The notes under the pieces are model-generated. The model had not been told where the DNA came from, ran no database searches, and saw only the letters and a list, made by a program, of their open reading frames with translations. The translations under genes and the position numbers were made by a program. Shown here piece after piece: positions 1 to 7,368 of a stretch of 14,312 nt of DNA. The DNA lies in the NCBI GenBank assembly GCA_016928525.1, contig JAFGKO010000194.1:1-14312 (forward strand), in the 5' to 3' direction. How positions within the stretch are numbered: position 1 is the stretch's first letter; every line of letters starts with the position of its first letter. This DNA is from Anaerolineales bacterium (lineage in GTDB: Bacteria; Chloroflexota; Anaerolineae; Anaerolineales; Villigracilaceae).

Positions 1-1268
1 ATGGTCAGCGCCACGACCGGGCCGATCACGACCGGGCCGTACTGCCAGGTGAGCAGCAGCGCCAGCACAGAACCGGCCAGCGAGCCGACGAACTGGTTAA
101 TCAGCCCCTGCACGGCGAAGAACATCCCGGCGCGGTCCATTCCCGTTTCCCGGGCGTCCACCGCCGCAATCTGGGCCGGGAAGGCGTACGGGATGGTGAA
201 GAAGGCGCCGATCGAGAAGCTGCCAATCAGGCTGGCGATGATGCCGACGACCATCGGCGGCACAGGCAGGTTGAGCTTGGTCCAGCCCAGCGGGAAGAGC
301 AGCATGGCGGCGGCAAAGACCAGCAAAGCGGCCCGGAAGGCGTACTTGGCGCCCTTCTTGCGCGTGATGATGTTGAAGACGATCAGCATAATGGGCACTG
401 GCGCAAAGGCGGCCGCGTTCATCAAGCCCAGTTGCGAATCTGTGAGCCCCATCATGTCCGCGGCCATGAAGGCGATCCCGCCCAGGAAGAATTGCAGTCC
501 GAAGAAGAAGGTCGCCACAGACGACATGTAGATCATGAAGGTTTTGTTGGCCAAGGTCATCTTCAAGCTCTCCCACAGCGGGACCCTCGCTTCGCTCTCG
601 ACCCCTGCCTGCTCACCGGACCCGCCGGGCTCTTCCTTGATGACCAGCAGCGGCCCGATGAAGGTGATGAAACTGGGTAACAGCAACAATGCTGTACTGC
701 GCACCCCGAAACGGTCGAAGAGTATGGGCGCCACCACGAAGGCCAGCACATAACCGCCGGTATTGAAGAAAGTCTGCCAGCTTGCCACGCGCACGCGCGA
801 GTTCTCGTCTGTGACGATCTCGGATAACGCTGCCAGGTAAGGCACGGTGATGAAGGTGTAGAAGAAGAAATACAGCGAACTGACGACCGCCACATAGATC
901 GCGTTACCCCAGTGACCGTCCGCTCCCAGGCTCTGGCCGGTGACGGGCGGGAACCATAGCAAGGCAAAGCAGATCATGGCCGGGATGAAACCGATCAACA
1001 TCATCGGCCGTCGCCGCCCCCAACGGCTGCGCATGTTATCGGTCCAGGTGGCGATGGGGATGTCTACCACGCCGTCCAGGATGCGCGCAAGGAGCATGCC
1101 GAGCGCGTAAGCGCCAGCCGGGGCGAACACTAGCGCGCCAGTCTCGATGCGAGATTGCGCCGGGCGATAATAATAGAGCAAATAGGTCAAGACCACCTGG
1201 TACAGGAATCCCGGCCCAAACCCGCCGATGGCGTAGATCGGCTCTTGCCATTTCTTTATGGTTTTCAT
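1..1268 (-). CDS. GPH-family (MelB-like) sugar:cation symporter, C-terminus cut by window edge
   Basis: This is a 12-helix-type secondary transporter of the glycoside-pentoside-hexuronide:cation symporter family, a branch of the MFS fold. It probably takes up a sugar or glycoside with H+ or Na+ at the inner membrane. The visible 422 residues start MKTIKKWQEPIYAIGGFGPG. Residues 62-88 carry the family signature between helices 2 and 3: R62, D65, D69, D77, then RSRWGRRRP. By motif, D65 and D69 match the two cation-site aspartates of MelB. Family proteins are about 450-500 residues, so only the last segment is missing. The start at 1268 follows a purine-rich GAGAGGAGAGGAA ribosome site. It is 197 bp downstream of the amidohydrolase on the same strand, so the two may be co-transcribed and may share a substrate. 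That link is inference; the substrate cannot be read from sequence. Confidence 0.88.
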   Translation of the reverse strand, partial: MKTIKKWQEPIYAIGGFGPGFLYQVVLTYLLYYYRPAQSRIETGALVFAPAGAYALGMLLARILDGVVDIPIATWTDNMRSRWGRRRPMMLIGFIPAMICFALLWFPPVTGQSLGADGHWGNAIYVAVVSSLYFFFYTFITVPYLAALSEIVTDENSRVRVASWQTFFNTGGYVLAFVVAPILFDRFGVRSTALLLLPSFITFIGPLLVIKEEPGGSGEQAGVESEARVPLWESLKMTLANKTFMIYMSSVATFFFGLQFFLGGIAFMAADMMGLTDSQLGLMNAAAFAPVPIMLIVFNIITRKKGAKYAFRAALLVFAAAMLLFPLGWTKLNLPVPPMVVGIIASLIGSFSIGAFFTIPYAFPAQIAAVDARETGMDRAGMFFAVQGLINQFVGSLAGSVLALLLTWQYGPVVIGPVVALT

Positions 1269-1290
1269 GTTCCTCTCCTCTCTTTCAAAT

Positions 1291-1463
1291 GTCATTGCGA
1301 AGGAGCCCCTGAGCGGAGGTGCGCCCTTTGCGCCGCAGTCGAAGGGTGACTGAAGCAATCTCCGATTAAACGGGGGATTGCTTCGCCCCACCCCTTCGAC
1401 TGCGTTTCACTCCGCTCAGGGAGCAGGGCTCGCAACCCCGCCGAAGTGTGGCGGGGCAATGAC
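1291..1463. repeat. 173-bp nested palindromic element
   Basis: Perfect inverted ends GTCATTGC (1291-1298) and GCAATGAC (1456-1463) enclose three further perfect inverted pairs in nested order: 1307-1318 with 1410-1421 (CCCTGAGCGGAG), 1335-1346 with 1392-1403 (GCAGTCGAAGGG), and 1352-1360 with 1376-1384 (GAAGCAATC). The whole could fold into one long interrupted hairpin. It fills the gap between the transporter and the amidohydrolase. No transposase is present. A 28-nt part recurs at 14026-14053, so it belongs to a dispersed family. Confidence 0.88.
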
Positions 1464-1465
1464 AA

Positions 1466-2611
1466 CTAAGTATTTGCAAAATGCTCTTTCACCCTGTTGA
1501 CCACCGACAGGTCCACGGGCACGTCCGGCTGCATGGCGCCCATCATGGGGATCAACATCGCCAGGCGTTCACATTCCGCGAGGATCGCAGCGGGGTTCAG
1601 CGCCCTGGGTTGGCTTCCGGCCAGGCGCTCGAAGTTCTGGCAATAGATTTTCCTGAGCGCCTCCTCGGGCAGGCCCAGGCCGTGGAAGGGACCACTGAAG
1701 CGCCCGAACAGGAACCCGCTGTCTACATCTAATTGGAACTGCCCTTCCTCTTCCAGGAACCTGCGTATGATCTGGATGCGTAGCGCGCTCTCGTCTGCCT
1801 CGATCCCCATCTCCGGCGTAGAGAGCAGCGCTTTCGCGCCGATGTCGGTCCCGAACAAAATGCGCTCCTGGTATTTCAGGAAGAAATCGCGGGCCGCATC
1901 TGGATCCCGGCTGAAGTTATGGTACATCTCGATGCCGGGGGTCAGGTCGACGCACATATTTGGGAAGCGCTCTAGGAGTTCGGCCAGGCGCGGCAATTGC
2001 GCAGACAGGAAGAAGAAATGCGCAAAGATGACCTTCAACTTCGGATGGCGCTCCAGCACGTTGAGCACCTCGGCGTACTGGGCTTCATTGTTGATGAAGC
2101 TGCCATCCCCGTAAAACCAACCCTGCGCCCGCGCCCAATCCGGGACTTGCTCTGCGTCCCAGAACTCCTCCGGGTCGTTGACATGGAAGATGAGCGGCGC
2201 GCCGCGCTCTTCCAGCGCCGCCCAGTAGGGCTCGTAGACGGGACTATCGAACGGCGGGATGGGCAGCATCTTGCGCATATCGGGTTTGCCCTCGATCATT
2301 TTGATCCCGTCGCAGCCCATGTCGAGCAACTGGCCCACATAAGCCGCGAACATTTCCCCGCAAGTATCGGGCGCCATGAACAGCGGCGAGATATCCAGGC
2401 CGCCGAAGACGTACGTCCGTTCCGGGTGCTGGGACTTAACCAAAAGCGCATCTGGCACCAGGCTCAGACGCGCGCGATGGGGCGTGCAAACGATGTTGAA
2501 TTTTCCCACCCCCTGTTTACCCAGGATGTCGATCAATCCCGGCCTGTAATTGGGATGCCCGAAATGGATATGGCAGTCCAGCAGGGGAAGATTGGCTAAG
2601 GCGTGGTCCAT
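1466..2611 (-). CDS. Amidohydrolase (amidohydrolase 2 / TIM-barrel metal-dependent hydrolase)
   Basis: A cytosolic 381-residue metal-dependent hydrolase or decarboxylase of the amidohydrolase superfamily, amidohydrolase-2 type. The N-terminal metal motif D12-C-H14-I-H16 opens the barrel. H143 (in IFHVND), H198 (in VIFAHF) and D256 (in LFGTD) sit where the later metal and catalytic ligands of the barrel are expected. There is no signal peptide. I chose the start at 2611 because CAGGAG lies 5-6 nt upstream and a TATAAT box lies upstream at 2669-2674. A longer in-frame start at 2752 would add 47 residues encoded partly by a palindromic repeat, and would begin upstream of that box. The GPH transporter follows on the same strand, suggesting uptake and breakdown of one compound. 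The substrate is unknown. Confidence 0.88.
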   Translation of the reverse strand: MDHALANLPLLDCHIHFGHPNYRPGLIDILGKQGVGKFNIVCTPHRARLSLVPDALLVKSQHPERTYVFGGLDISPLFMAPDTCGEMFAAYVGQLLDMGCDGIKMIEGKPDMRKMLPIPPFDSPVYEPYWAALEERGAPLIFHVNDPEEFWDAEQVPDWARAQGWFYGDGSFINNEAQYAEVLNVLERHPKLKVIFAHFFFLSAQLPRLAELLERFPNMCVDLTPGIEMYHNFSRDPDAARDFFLKYQERILFGTDIGAKALLSTPEMGIEADESALRIQIIRRFLEEEGQFQLDVDSGFLFGRFSGPFHGLGLPEEALRKIYCQNFERLAGSQPRALNPAAILAECERLAMLIPMMGAMQPDVPVDLSVVNRVKEHFANT

Positions 2612-2668
2612 GGTTTCTCCTGAAGGGTAATATGTTTCAACCGCTAAAGCCAATGAATCTTGCGTAAA

Positions 2669-2674
2669 ATTATA
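2669..2674 (-). promoter_or_regulatory. Candidate -10 box for the amidohydrolase
   Basis: A perfect TATAAT reads on the minus strand, 57 nt upstream of the amidohydrolase start codon. No good -35 hexamer is visible 16-18 nt further up, so the promoter may depend on an activator or the match may be chance. It supports the shorter start at 2611. Confidence 0.4.
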
Positions 2675-2698
2675 CTTGGTTTTCAGCCTACCCTTATA

Positions 2699-2776
2699 TG
2701 TCATCCTGAGCGCAGCGAAGGATCTCCCGCGCTGTGCGCGGGGATTCTTCACTCCCTACGGCTGTTCAGAATGACA
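2699..2776. repeat. 78-bp palindromic repeat (TGTCATCCTGAGC type)
   Basis: Imperfect inverted ends: TGTCATCCTGAGC at 2699-2711 matches the complement of GTTCAGAATGACA at 2764-2776 in 11 of 13 positions. At the centre CCCGCGC (2726-2732) pairs with GCGCGGG (2736-2742) around a TGT loop, and the pairing extends outward with few mismatches. It lies between the divergent amidohydrolase and SRPBCC genes. Translation of its minus strand gives the spurious-looking SFAALRMT peptide often seen in misannotated N-termini. Confidence 0.82.
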
Positions 2777-2791
2777 AAATGGTTTCGATTT

Positions 2792-2820
2792 TTGACTCTC
2801 TCCCTTAATTCAGATAAATA
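2792..2820 (+). promoter_or_regulatory. Weak candidate promoter for the SRPBCC gene
   Basis: TTGACT at 2792-2797 is followed by an AT-rich stretch with imperfect -10 choices (GATAAA after 15 nt, TAAATA after 17 nt). A second candidate -10, TAAAAT at 2838-2843, has no matching -35. One of these probably drives the gene at 2883, but I cannot choose between them. Confidence 0.28.
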
Positions 2821-2882
2821 ACATCTAAAAATGGTAGTAAAATGAGTTATCATTTTTCTTTCGCCAATATAGGAGGCAAACC

Positions 2883-3317
2883 ATGATTACGGTTGAAAAA
2901 TCCGTCCTGATCAATAAACCAGTAACGGATGTGTTCGCATTTGTCACGAACGGTGATAACACCACCAAATGGCAGGTTGGCGTGGAAGCGGTGCAGCAGG
3001 GAGAAGGTCCTACGAATACAGTCGGCTCAACTTATACGGAAGTGCGCAAGTTCATGGGCCAGGAGATGAAGACCACCCTGGAACTTACAACATTCAAGGA
3101 AAACACCAAGTGGAGTGCTAGAGTGGTTAAGGGACCGGTGCCCTACGAGATCACGACCACCTTCGAAACTGCAAATGGGGGCACCAAGATGACCACGCGC
3201 ATCGATGGAGAGCCATCCGGCTTCTTTAAAGTAGCGCAGGGCATGGTCAGCAGCCAGCTCGAAAAGAACCTGGAAGAGAGCGGACAAAAGCTGAAGGAAC
3301 TGCTGGAAGCCGTCTAG
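2883..3317 (+). CDS. SRPBCC (START/Bet v1-like) family protein
   Basis: A soluble 144-residue protein of the SRPBCC fold, close to the polyketide cyclase/dehydrase-like group. This fold forms a helix-grip cavity that binds lipids or other hydrophobic molecules. The pattern fits along the whole length: an initial strand ITVEKSVLINKPV, the helix DVFAFVTNGDNTTKW (16-30), a curved sheet, then a long C-terminal helix from about residue 113 to the end (FFKVAQG to LKELLEAV). No catalytic motif can be recognised, and many such small proteins have no known ligand. The start is clear: AGGAGG lies seven nt before ATG, the best ribosome site in the window. The gene stands alone between repeats. Function beyond fold is not assignable. 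Confidence 0.82.
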   Translation: MITVEKSVLINKPVTDVFAFVTNGDNTTKWQVGVEAVQQGEGPTNTVGSTYTEVRKFMGQEMKTTLELTTFKENTKWSARVVKGPVPYEITTTFETANGGTKMTTRIDGEPSGFFKVAQGMVSSQLEKNLEESGQKLKELLEAV

Positions 3318-3324
3318 AACGTCT

Positions 3325-3341
3325 CAACCTTCGCAAGGTTG
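3325..3341 (+). other. Short hairpin CAACCTT-CGC-AAGGTTG
   Basis: A perfect 7-bp stem with a CGC loop, eight nt after the SRPBCC stop. There is no T-run after it, so it is a weak terminator candidate. It runs straight into TATAAT (3342-3347), which is a possible -10 box for the downstream D-aminopeptidase although no -35 is visible. Confidence 0.5.
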
Positions 3342-3380
3342 TATAATGGGAGCCAACACAGGCTATCATCTCATTTAGGG

Positions 3381-3492
3381 AGTGCCTGAGAAACTTACCA
3401 CCAAGTCACAAAGGCCCGAAGTCACCAATTTTTGTATTTGTGTCTTTGTGACTTAGTGCCTTCGTGGTGAGAGAGCGGATTTCTCAGGCACT
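3381..3492. repeat. 112-bp MITE-like palindrome with CACNAAGN octamer arms
   Basis: Perfect 13-bp inverted ends, AGTGCCTGAGAAA (3381-3393) and its complement at 3480-3492. Inside are two arms of four 8-bp units: CACNAAGN at 3399-3430 and the reverse-complement units at 3435-3466, with only four nt between the arms. The flanks TTTAGGG (3374-3380) and TTCAGGG (3493-3499) match in 6 of 7 bases and could be a target-site duplication. No protein is encoded. The right end stops four nt short of the ribosome site of the aminopeptidase gene. Confidence 0.88.
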
Positions 3493-3507
3493 TTCAGGGA
3501 GGTTCCC

Positions 3508-4326
3508 ATGAAAATTCTGATCGCAGCCGATATGGAAGGCATTTCCGGCGTGACTACCTGGGACCAGGTCACTGCCGGGCATTTTGAATATCCGCGCTTC
3601 CGCCGCATTATGACAGAGGATGTCAATGCCGCAGCGCGCGGCGCGTTCGACGCAGGCGTGAAGGAAGTTTTTGTCACAGACGGTCACGCGAACGGCTCGA
3701 ACATCCTGATCGAGGAACTGGACCCGCGCGCATCGCTCAACAGCGGTTCGCCTTCGCCCCTGTCGATGGTGCAGGGCGTGGACGAGGTGGATGGCGTGAT
3801 TTATGTCGGTTATCACGCCCGCGCCGGGTCGCCGGAGGGTATTCTCGATCACACCTGGTCGTCCAGAACAGTGGCCAACGTCTGGTTGAACGATATCCTG
3901 GTGGGGGAGTACGGTCTCAACGCGGCGGTAGCCGGTCACTTCGACGTGCCAGTGTTGATGGTCACCGGCGACCAGACAGCCTGCGCCCAAACGGTCGAGT
4001 TGCTGGGAAACCTGGAGACGGTGGTGGTCAAACATGCTACGGGGCGCTATTCCGCGGAGTGCCTGTCGCCCAAGGTCGCGCAGGACATGATCCAGAAGGC
4101 GGCTGCAAAAGCGGTCGGCAGGCTGGCCAAGCGCAAAGCTCCCGCGCCATTCGTGCTGGAGGAGCCGATTATGCTGTCGGTTGAGTTTTTCACCTCCGAT
4201 ATGGCTGATCGCGCCATGCGCATGCCAGAGGCCGAACGGGATGGCACCTGTATCTCATTGTCCCTGCCGGATATGGTCACGGCCTATGGCGCCTTCCGTG
4301 CACTGGTGGCGCTGGCCGCTTGTTGA
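3508..4326 (+). CDS. dppA: M55 family D-aminopeptidase (DppA-like)
   Basis: A 272-residue zinc aminopeptidase of the M55 family, which releases N-terminal D-amino acids such as D-Ala from peptides. It is thought to help recycle cell-wall peptides. The expected active-site pattern of Bacillus subtilis DppA is intact: D8 and E10 in AADMEG, H60 in DGH, H103 in GYHARAG, H115 in LDHTW (the nucleophile position) and E134 in VGEYG. Length and start match the family, whose members typically begin MKI(L/Y). There is no signal peptide, so it is cytosolic. AGGGAGG at 3496-3502 gives a good ribosome site. B. subtilis dppA lies in a dipeptide transport operon; here no transporter subunit flanks it, so it appears to be a single gene. 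Confidence 0.93.
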   Translation: MKILIAADMEGISGVTTWDQVTAGHFEYPRFRRIMTEDVNAAARGAFDAGVKEVFVTDGHANGSNILIEELDPRASLNSGSPSPLSMVQGVDEVDGVIYVGYHARAGSPEGILDHTWSSRTVANVWLNDILVGEYGLNAAVAGHFDVPVLMVTGDQTACAQTVELLGNLETVVVKHATGRYSAECLSPKVAQDMIQKAAAKAVGRLAKRKAPAPFVLEEPIMLSVEFFTSDMADRAMRMPEAERDGTCISLSLPDMVTAYGAFRALVALAAC

Positions 4327-4391
4327 AGTTTTCTTTTACTGCCGGGCAGCAAACCACGTTGTCGATCTGGATCTTCAGCCAATTGACCCGT

Positions 4392-4430
4392 CCACGAGAC
4401 AGGCCAGTGACGAATGTCGTGGCTTTGTTT
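4392..4430 (+). terminator. Possible weak terminator after the D-aminopeptidase
   Basis: CCACGA-g-ACA (4392-4401) can pair with TGTCGTGG (4415-4422) with one bulge, followed by CTTTGTTT. The loop is long and the T-run broken. The 282-bp gap 4327-4608 contains no convincing gene, only this and the promoter at 4513. Confidence 0.3.
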
Positions 4431-4512
4431 GTCATCCTGATCACAGTCATTCCTATTTCTTTGCCCAGCGCTTGACAGCTGAGAGCAGCGATACAGGTAA
4501 GTCAAAACCACT

Positions 4513-4540
4513 TTGACAGGTGAGTCGACTGTAGTAGATT
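4513..4540 (+). promoter_or_regulatory. Sigma-70-type promoter for the Mrr-like/antiporter pair
   Basis: A perfect TTGACA at 4513-4518, a 16-nt spacer and TAGATT at 4535-4540 (four of six -10 bases). It lies 68 nt before the start codon at 4609 on the same strand. A second TTGACA at 4472-4477 has no usable -10. Confidence 0.5.
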
Positions 4541-4608
4541 GAGGCATAGAAATGTTTCCATGATAAAATCCTAAAAATTCACAAATTTATGAGAGGACAA
4601 TCCGTCTT

Positions 4609-5256
4609 ATGCCAAAACGAAGACATCGATTTGTACCTGATGGTACTCTTTTGGCAATAATGGCCTTATTCGTGGTTGGCGGGCTACTAGCGCTCGGTTT
4701 CCTGGGAAACTTATCCAAAGAAAACCGGGCGCTGATCGTTATAACCAGCAACGTTGTTATTCTTGGTTGTTTTGCAGTCTTAATTTTCCTAACTGCCTTC
4801 AGAAAGCAATTGCGCAGGCGAGTCTGGTTGAGGACGATGTCTGCCTGGAAAGAATGCTCCCAGACCAGGCGTGCCCCGAATTTCGTCCTGACTGAGCATT
4901 TATCGGAAAATGGATTGAGGCACCTTGCAATCCAAGCGTACTCTCGGATGGGATATCGCATTGCCAATGGAGAGGATGAAGCCGTGTACATCCAAATGAT
5001 TAACCCGGATGGGGGAATTGAATTGGTCGCTTGTAAACAAAAGCCAGATTTATTAGAACTCCACCATGTCTACAGCCTCCAACTCGAAATGAAACGCATG
5101 AAAGCGGTGCGCGGTTATGTCTGGTCGCCCGCGGGATTTACGAGCGAAGCAATAAGTTGGGCTGTTCACAGGCCTATCGTTCTTGCAGACCAGCATGAAA
5201 TTGGACGTTTGGTCGATTGCGCCAATGCAAAAGGCTCGCGTTTCCTGGAATACTAA
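4609..5256 (+). CDS. Membrane-anchored Mrr-like restriction-endonuclease-fold protein
   Basis: A 215-residue protein with two hydrophobic helices (about 13-34 and 41-63), a basic stretch (RKQLRRR, 65-71), and a C-terminal domain resembling the Mrr type of the restriction endonuclease fold. The similarity is in pattern: helix LSENGLRHLAIQAYSRMGYRI (98-118), a beta hairpin ending VACKQK (140-145), and the GFTSEAISWA helix (176-185) typical of Mrr relatives. In my by-eye alignment the catalytic Asp position is Y127 and the Q/E of the QxK motif is A141, while K143 is kept. It may therefore bind rather than cut DNA, or use the nearby E122/D123/E124. The start has AGAGGA 11 nt upstream, a somewhat long gap. 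The antiporter gene begins 32 bp after its stop. Its codon and base use look more AT-rich than the neighbours. Confidence 0.7.
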   Translation: MPKRRHRFVPDGTLLAIMALFVVGGLLALGFLGNLSKENRALIVITSNVVILGCFAVLIFLTAFRKQLRRRVWLRTMSAWKECSQTRRAPNFVLTEHLSENGLRHLAIQAYSRMGYRIANGEDEAVYIQMINPDGGIELVACKQKPDLLELHHVYSLQLEMKRMKAVRGYVWSPAGFTSEAISWAVHRPIVLADQHEIGRLVDCANAKGSRFLEY

Positions 5257-5288
5257 TTGGATGAAGATATAGTGAGCACGGAGAGTTT

Positions 5289-7307
5289 ATGCATGAAATA
5301 CCACTTCTAATCAATATTGTCGTAGCTCTGGTGGTTGCGTTTTTCGGTGGTTTGATCGCCCGGCGTATTGGTCTTCCCACTATCATTGGTTATTTGCTGG
5401 CAGGGATCGCTATTGGGCCATTTACACCCGGTTTCGTCGGTGATGCCGAAACGATCGGCCAACTGGCCGAACTGGGTGTGATTTTCCTCATGTTCGGTGT
5501 CGGTCTGAACTTCTCGCTCAAAGATCTCTGGAAAGTGCGCTCAGTGGCGCTCCCTGGCACACTGGGCCGATTAGCGATTACCATTCTCATGGGTCTAGGC
5601 CTCAGCCAACTGTGGGGATGGGAACTCAAATCCGGCATCATACTGGGGTTGGCAATATCTGTTACCAGTACGGTCGTCCTGGCGCGCGGCTTGATGGATA
5701 ACGGTTTGTTGAATACGCAACCGGGCCAAGCCGCTATCGGAGGCTCAGTTGTAGAAGATCTGATAACAGTTTTGGTCCTGGTCCTGATGCCCACCCTGGC
5801 CAACACACCAGATGGCTTCGACTGGCAGCAGCTTGGCCTGACCCTGCTCAAGGCAGTCGGTTTCGTGATCCTGGTGCTGTTCGCCGGAACGAGATTGATC
5901 CCCTGGGTGCTACTGCGTATTGCCCATACGCGCTCTCGCGAGCTGTTCATCTTGGTGATATTGGCAATTTCCCTCGGCACAGCTCTCAGCGCGGCGGAGC
6001 TCTTCGGAGTGTCGCTGGCGTTAGGCGCATTTGTCGCCGGCGTAGTTGTCAGCGAATCGCCGCTCAGCCACCAAGTTGGTGCGGACGTTTTTCCCTTTCG
6101 GGAAGCATTCGCGGTCTTGTTTTTTGTCTCAATCGGAATGCTGGTTAACCCGAGTTACATACTCGATAATATTGTTCCTATTCTGATAGTGACCGGATTA
6201 ATTGTGGCCGGTACAGCGCTCGTAACTGTATTTTTAGGTTTTTTATTCCCTTGGCCAGCTCGCACGACACTGGTCTTGGCTGCTAGCTTTAGCCAAATCG
6301 GTGAGTTTTCCTTCATTTTAGGACAGCAAGGCATGGTGCTTGGCTTGCTGGAACGAAGCCAGTATTCCCTGATCTTGGCAGGCGCGCTGCTATCCATTAC
6401 GCTCAACCCGCCGATGTTCCGACTGATCCATCCATTGGAAAAATGGTTACAACGGTTTCCAAGAGTATGGAGTTTGCTGGATCGGCATGGCCCTCCACCG
6501 CCTCAGATCGAAGAAATAATTGATAATCATGTTGTGATTGTCGGTTATGGACGCGTGGGGCGCAACATTGTCAGTCTGTTGGGACAGATGGGGATACCAC
6601 ATCTTGTCGTGGATGCCGATGCAGGAAGGATAGAAGAATTGGACCGGCAGGGCATTTCCAGTCTTTTCGGAGATGCGGCCAACTCGGAAGTGCTCACCCA
6701 CGCAGGCTTACGACGCGCACGTGCGCTCGTTGTCGCAGGCCCAGATGAAGATGCCAGCGCGTTGGTTGTCACCACCGCGCGCGACCTGGCACCGGAACTA
6801 CCCATTATCGCTCGGGCAATCACTGTGGAAGGGACAAAGCGGCTCGCGCAACTCGGCGCGCAAGACGTTATTCACCCCGAACTGGAAGGCGGCCTGGAAA
6901 TTGTGCGGCATACACTGCTGCAATTGGGTTTCCCACTACAGGAAATATACCGGTATACGGATGCCGTGCGCCGCGATCATTATGACTTGCAAGTCAACAC
7001 CGAGGAAGAGCATCGGCTGCTGCATGCGCTCCTGGACGCAACGGGTGGCATCGAGATTAGTTGGTTCCGTTTACCGGTGGGCAGCCCTTTGGTTGGGCAG
7101 ACGTTAGCCCAGGCCAATTTGCGTGCACGGACCGGCGCATCTGTAGTAGCGATCCTGCGCGAAGCCGAATTGATAGCCAACCCAAAGTCCTTGACGGCAT
7201 TCCAGCCTGGAGACCGGGTCGGCCTGATTGGCAATAAAGAAGAGATTGATGCAGTCGCGCAGCTATTATTGCTGCGATCAGAGGGCGAAGCGCGCAAAAC
7301 GGTCTGA
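5289..7307 (+). CDS. CPA2 cation:proton antiporter with RCK (TrkA-N/TrkA-C) domains, Kef/RosB type
   Basis: A 672-residue inner-membrane monovalent cation:proton antiporter of the CPA2 family. Residues 5-385 form the multi-helix Na_H exchanger domain. The conserved acidic pair of the ion site is E156-D157 in GGSVVEDLITV, preceded by SVTSTVVLARG (124-134). A cytosolic TrkA-N Rossmann domain follows at about 413-530, with G419-Y-G-R-V-G424 and D442 at the end of the second strand, implying NAD(H) or another nucleotide. TrkA-C occupies about 585-662, a ligand-binding RCK_C domain. This is the usual domain order of Kef/YbaL/RosB proteins, which move K+ or Na+ against H+. GGAG five nt before ATG sets the start. 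It sits 32 bp behind the Mrr-like membrane gene, so the two are probably one operon. The exact ion is not readable. Confidence 0.93.
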   Translation: MHEIPLLINIVVALVVAFFGGLIARRIGLPTIIGYLLAGIAIGPFTPGFVGDAETIGQLAELGVIFLMFGVGLNFSLKDLWKVRSVALPGTLGRLAITILMGLGLSQLWGWELKSGIILGLAISVTSTVVLARGLMDNGLLNTQPGQAAIGGSVVEDLITVLVLVLMPTLANTPDGFDWQQLGLTLLKAVGFVILVLFAGTRLIPWVLLRIAHTRSRELFILVILAISLGTALSAAELFGVSLALGAFVAGVVVSESPLSHQVGADVFPFREAFAVLFFVSIGMLVNPSYILDNIVPILIVTGLIVAGTALVTVFLGFLFPWPARTTLVLAASFSQIGEFSFILGQQGMVLGLLERSQYSLILAGALLSITLNPPMFRLIHPLEKWLQRFPRVWSLLDRHGPPPPQIEEIIDNHVVIVGYGRVGRNIVSLLGQMGIPHLVVDADAGRIEELDRQGISSLFGDAANSEVLTHAGLRRARALVVAGPDEDASALVVTTARDLAPELPIIARAITVEGTKRLAQLGAQDVIHPELEGGLEIVRHTLLQLGFPLQEIYRYTDAVRRDHYDLQVNTEEEHRLLHALLDATGGIEISWFRLPVGSPLVGQTLAQANLRARTGASVVAILREAELIANPKSLTAFQPGDRVGLIGNKEEIDAVAQLLLLRSEGEARKTV

Positions 7308-7350
7308 AAAGAATAATTCTTGGCACCTTGCCTGCCGAAACAGGTACTTA

Positions 7351-7360
7351 TTGTTAACAA
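7351..7360. promoter_or_regulatory. Perfect palindrome TTGTTAACAA upstream of promoter
   Basis: A 10-bp perfect palindrome ends eight nt before the -35 box at 7369. Its position suits a regulator site. Chance occurrence cannot be excluded, and no regulator gene lies nearby. Confidence 0.35.
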
Positions 7361-7368
7361 CACTATCC

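Noticed and set aside
1..531. Plus-strand 176-codon frame at the left edge
   Set aside because: It is the antisense of the GPH transporter, whose minus-strand frame is continuous with clear family motifs.
4472..4497. Second TTGACA promoter before the Mrr-like gene
   Set aside because: No -10 hexamer at an acceptable distance.
4284..4547. Minus-strand 87-codon frame after the D-aminopeptidase
   Set aside because: It overlaps the end of dppA, has no homology-like pattern and covers the promoter at 4513.
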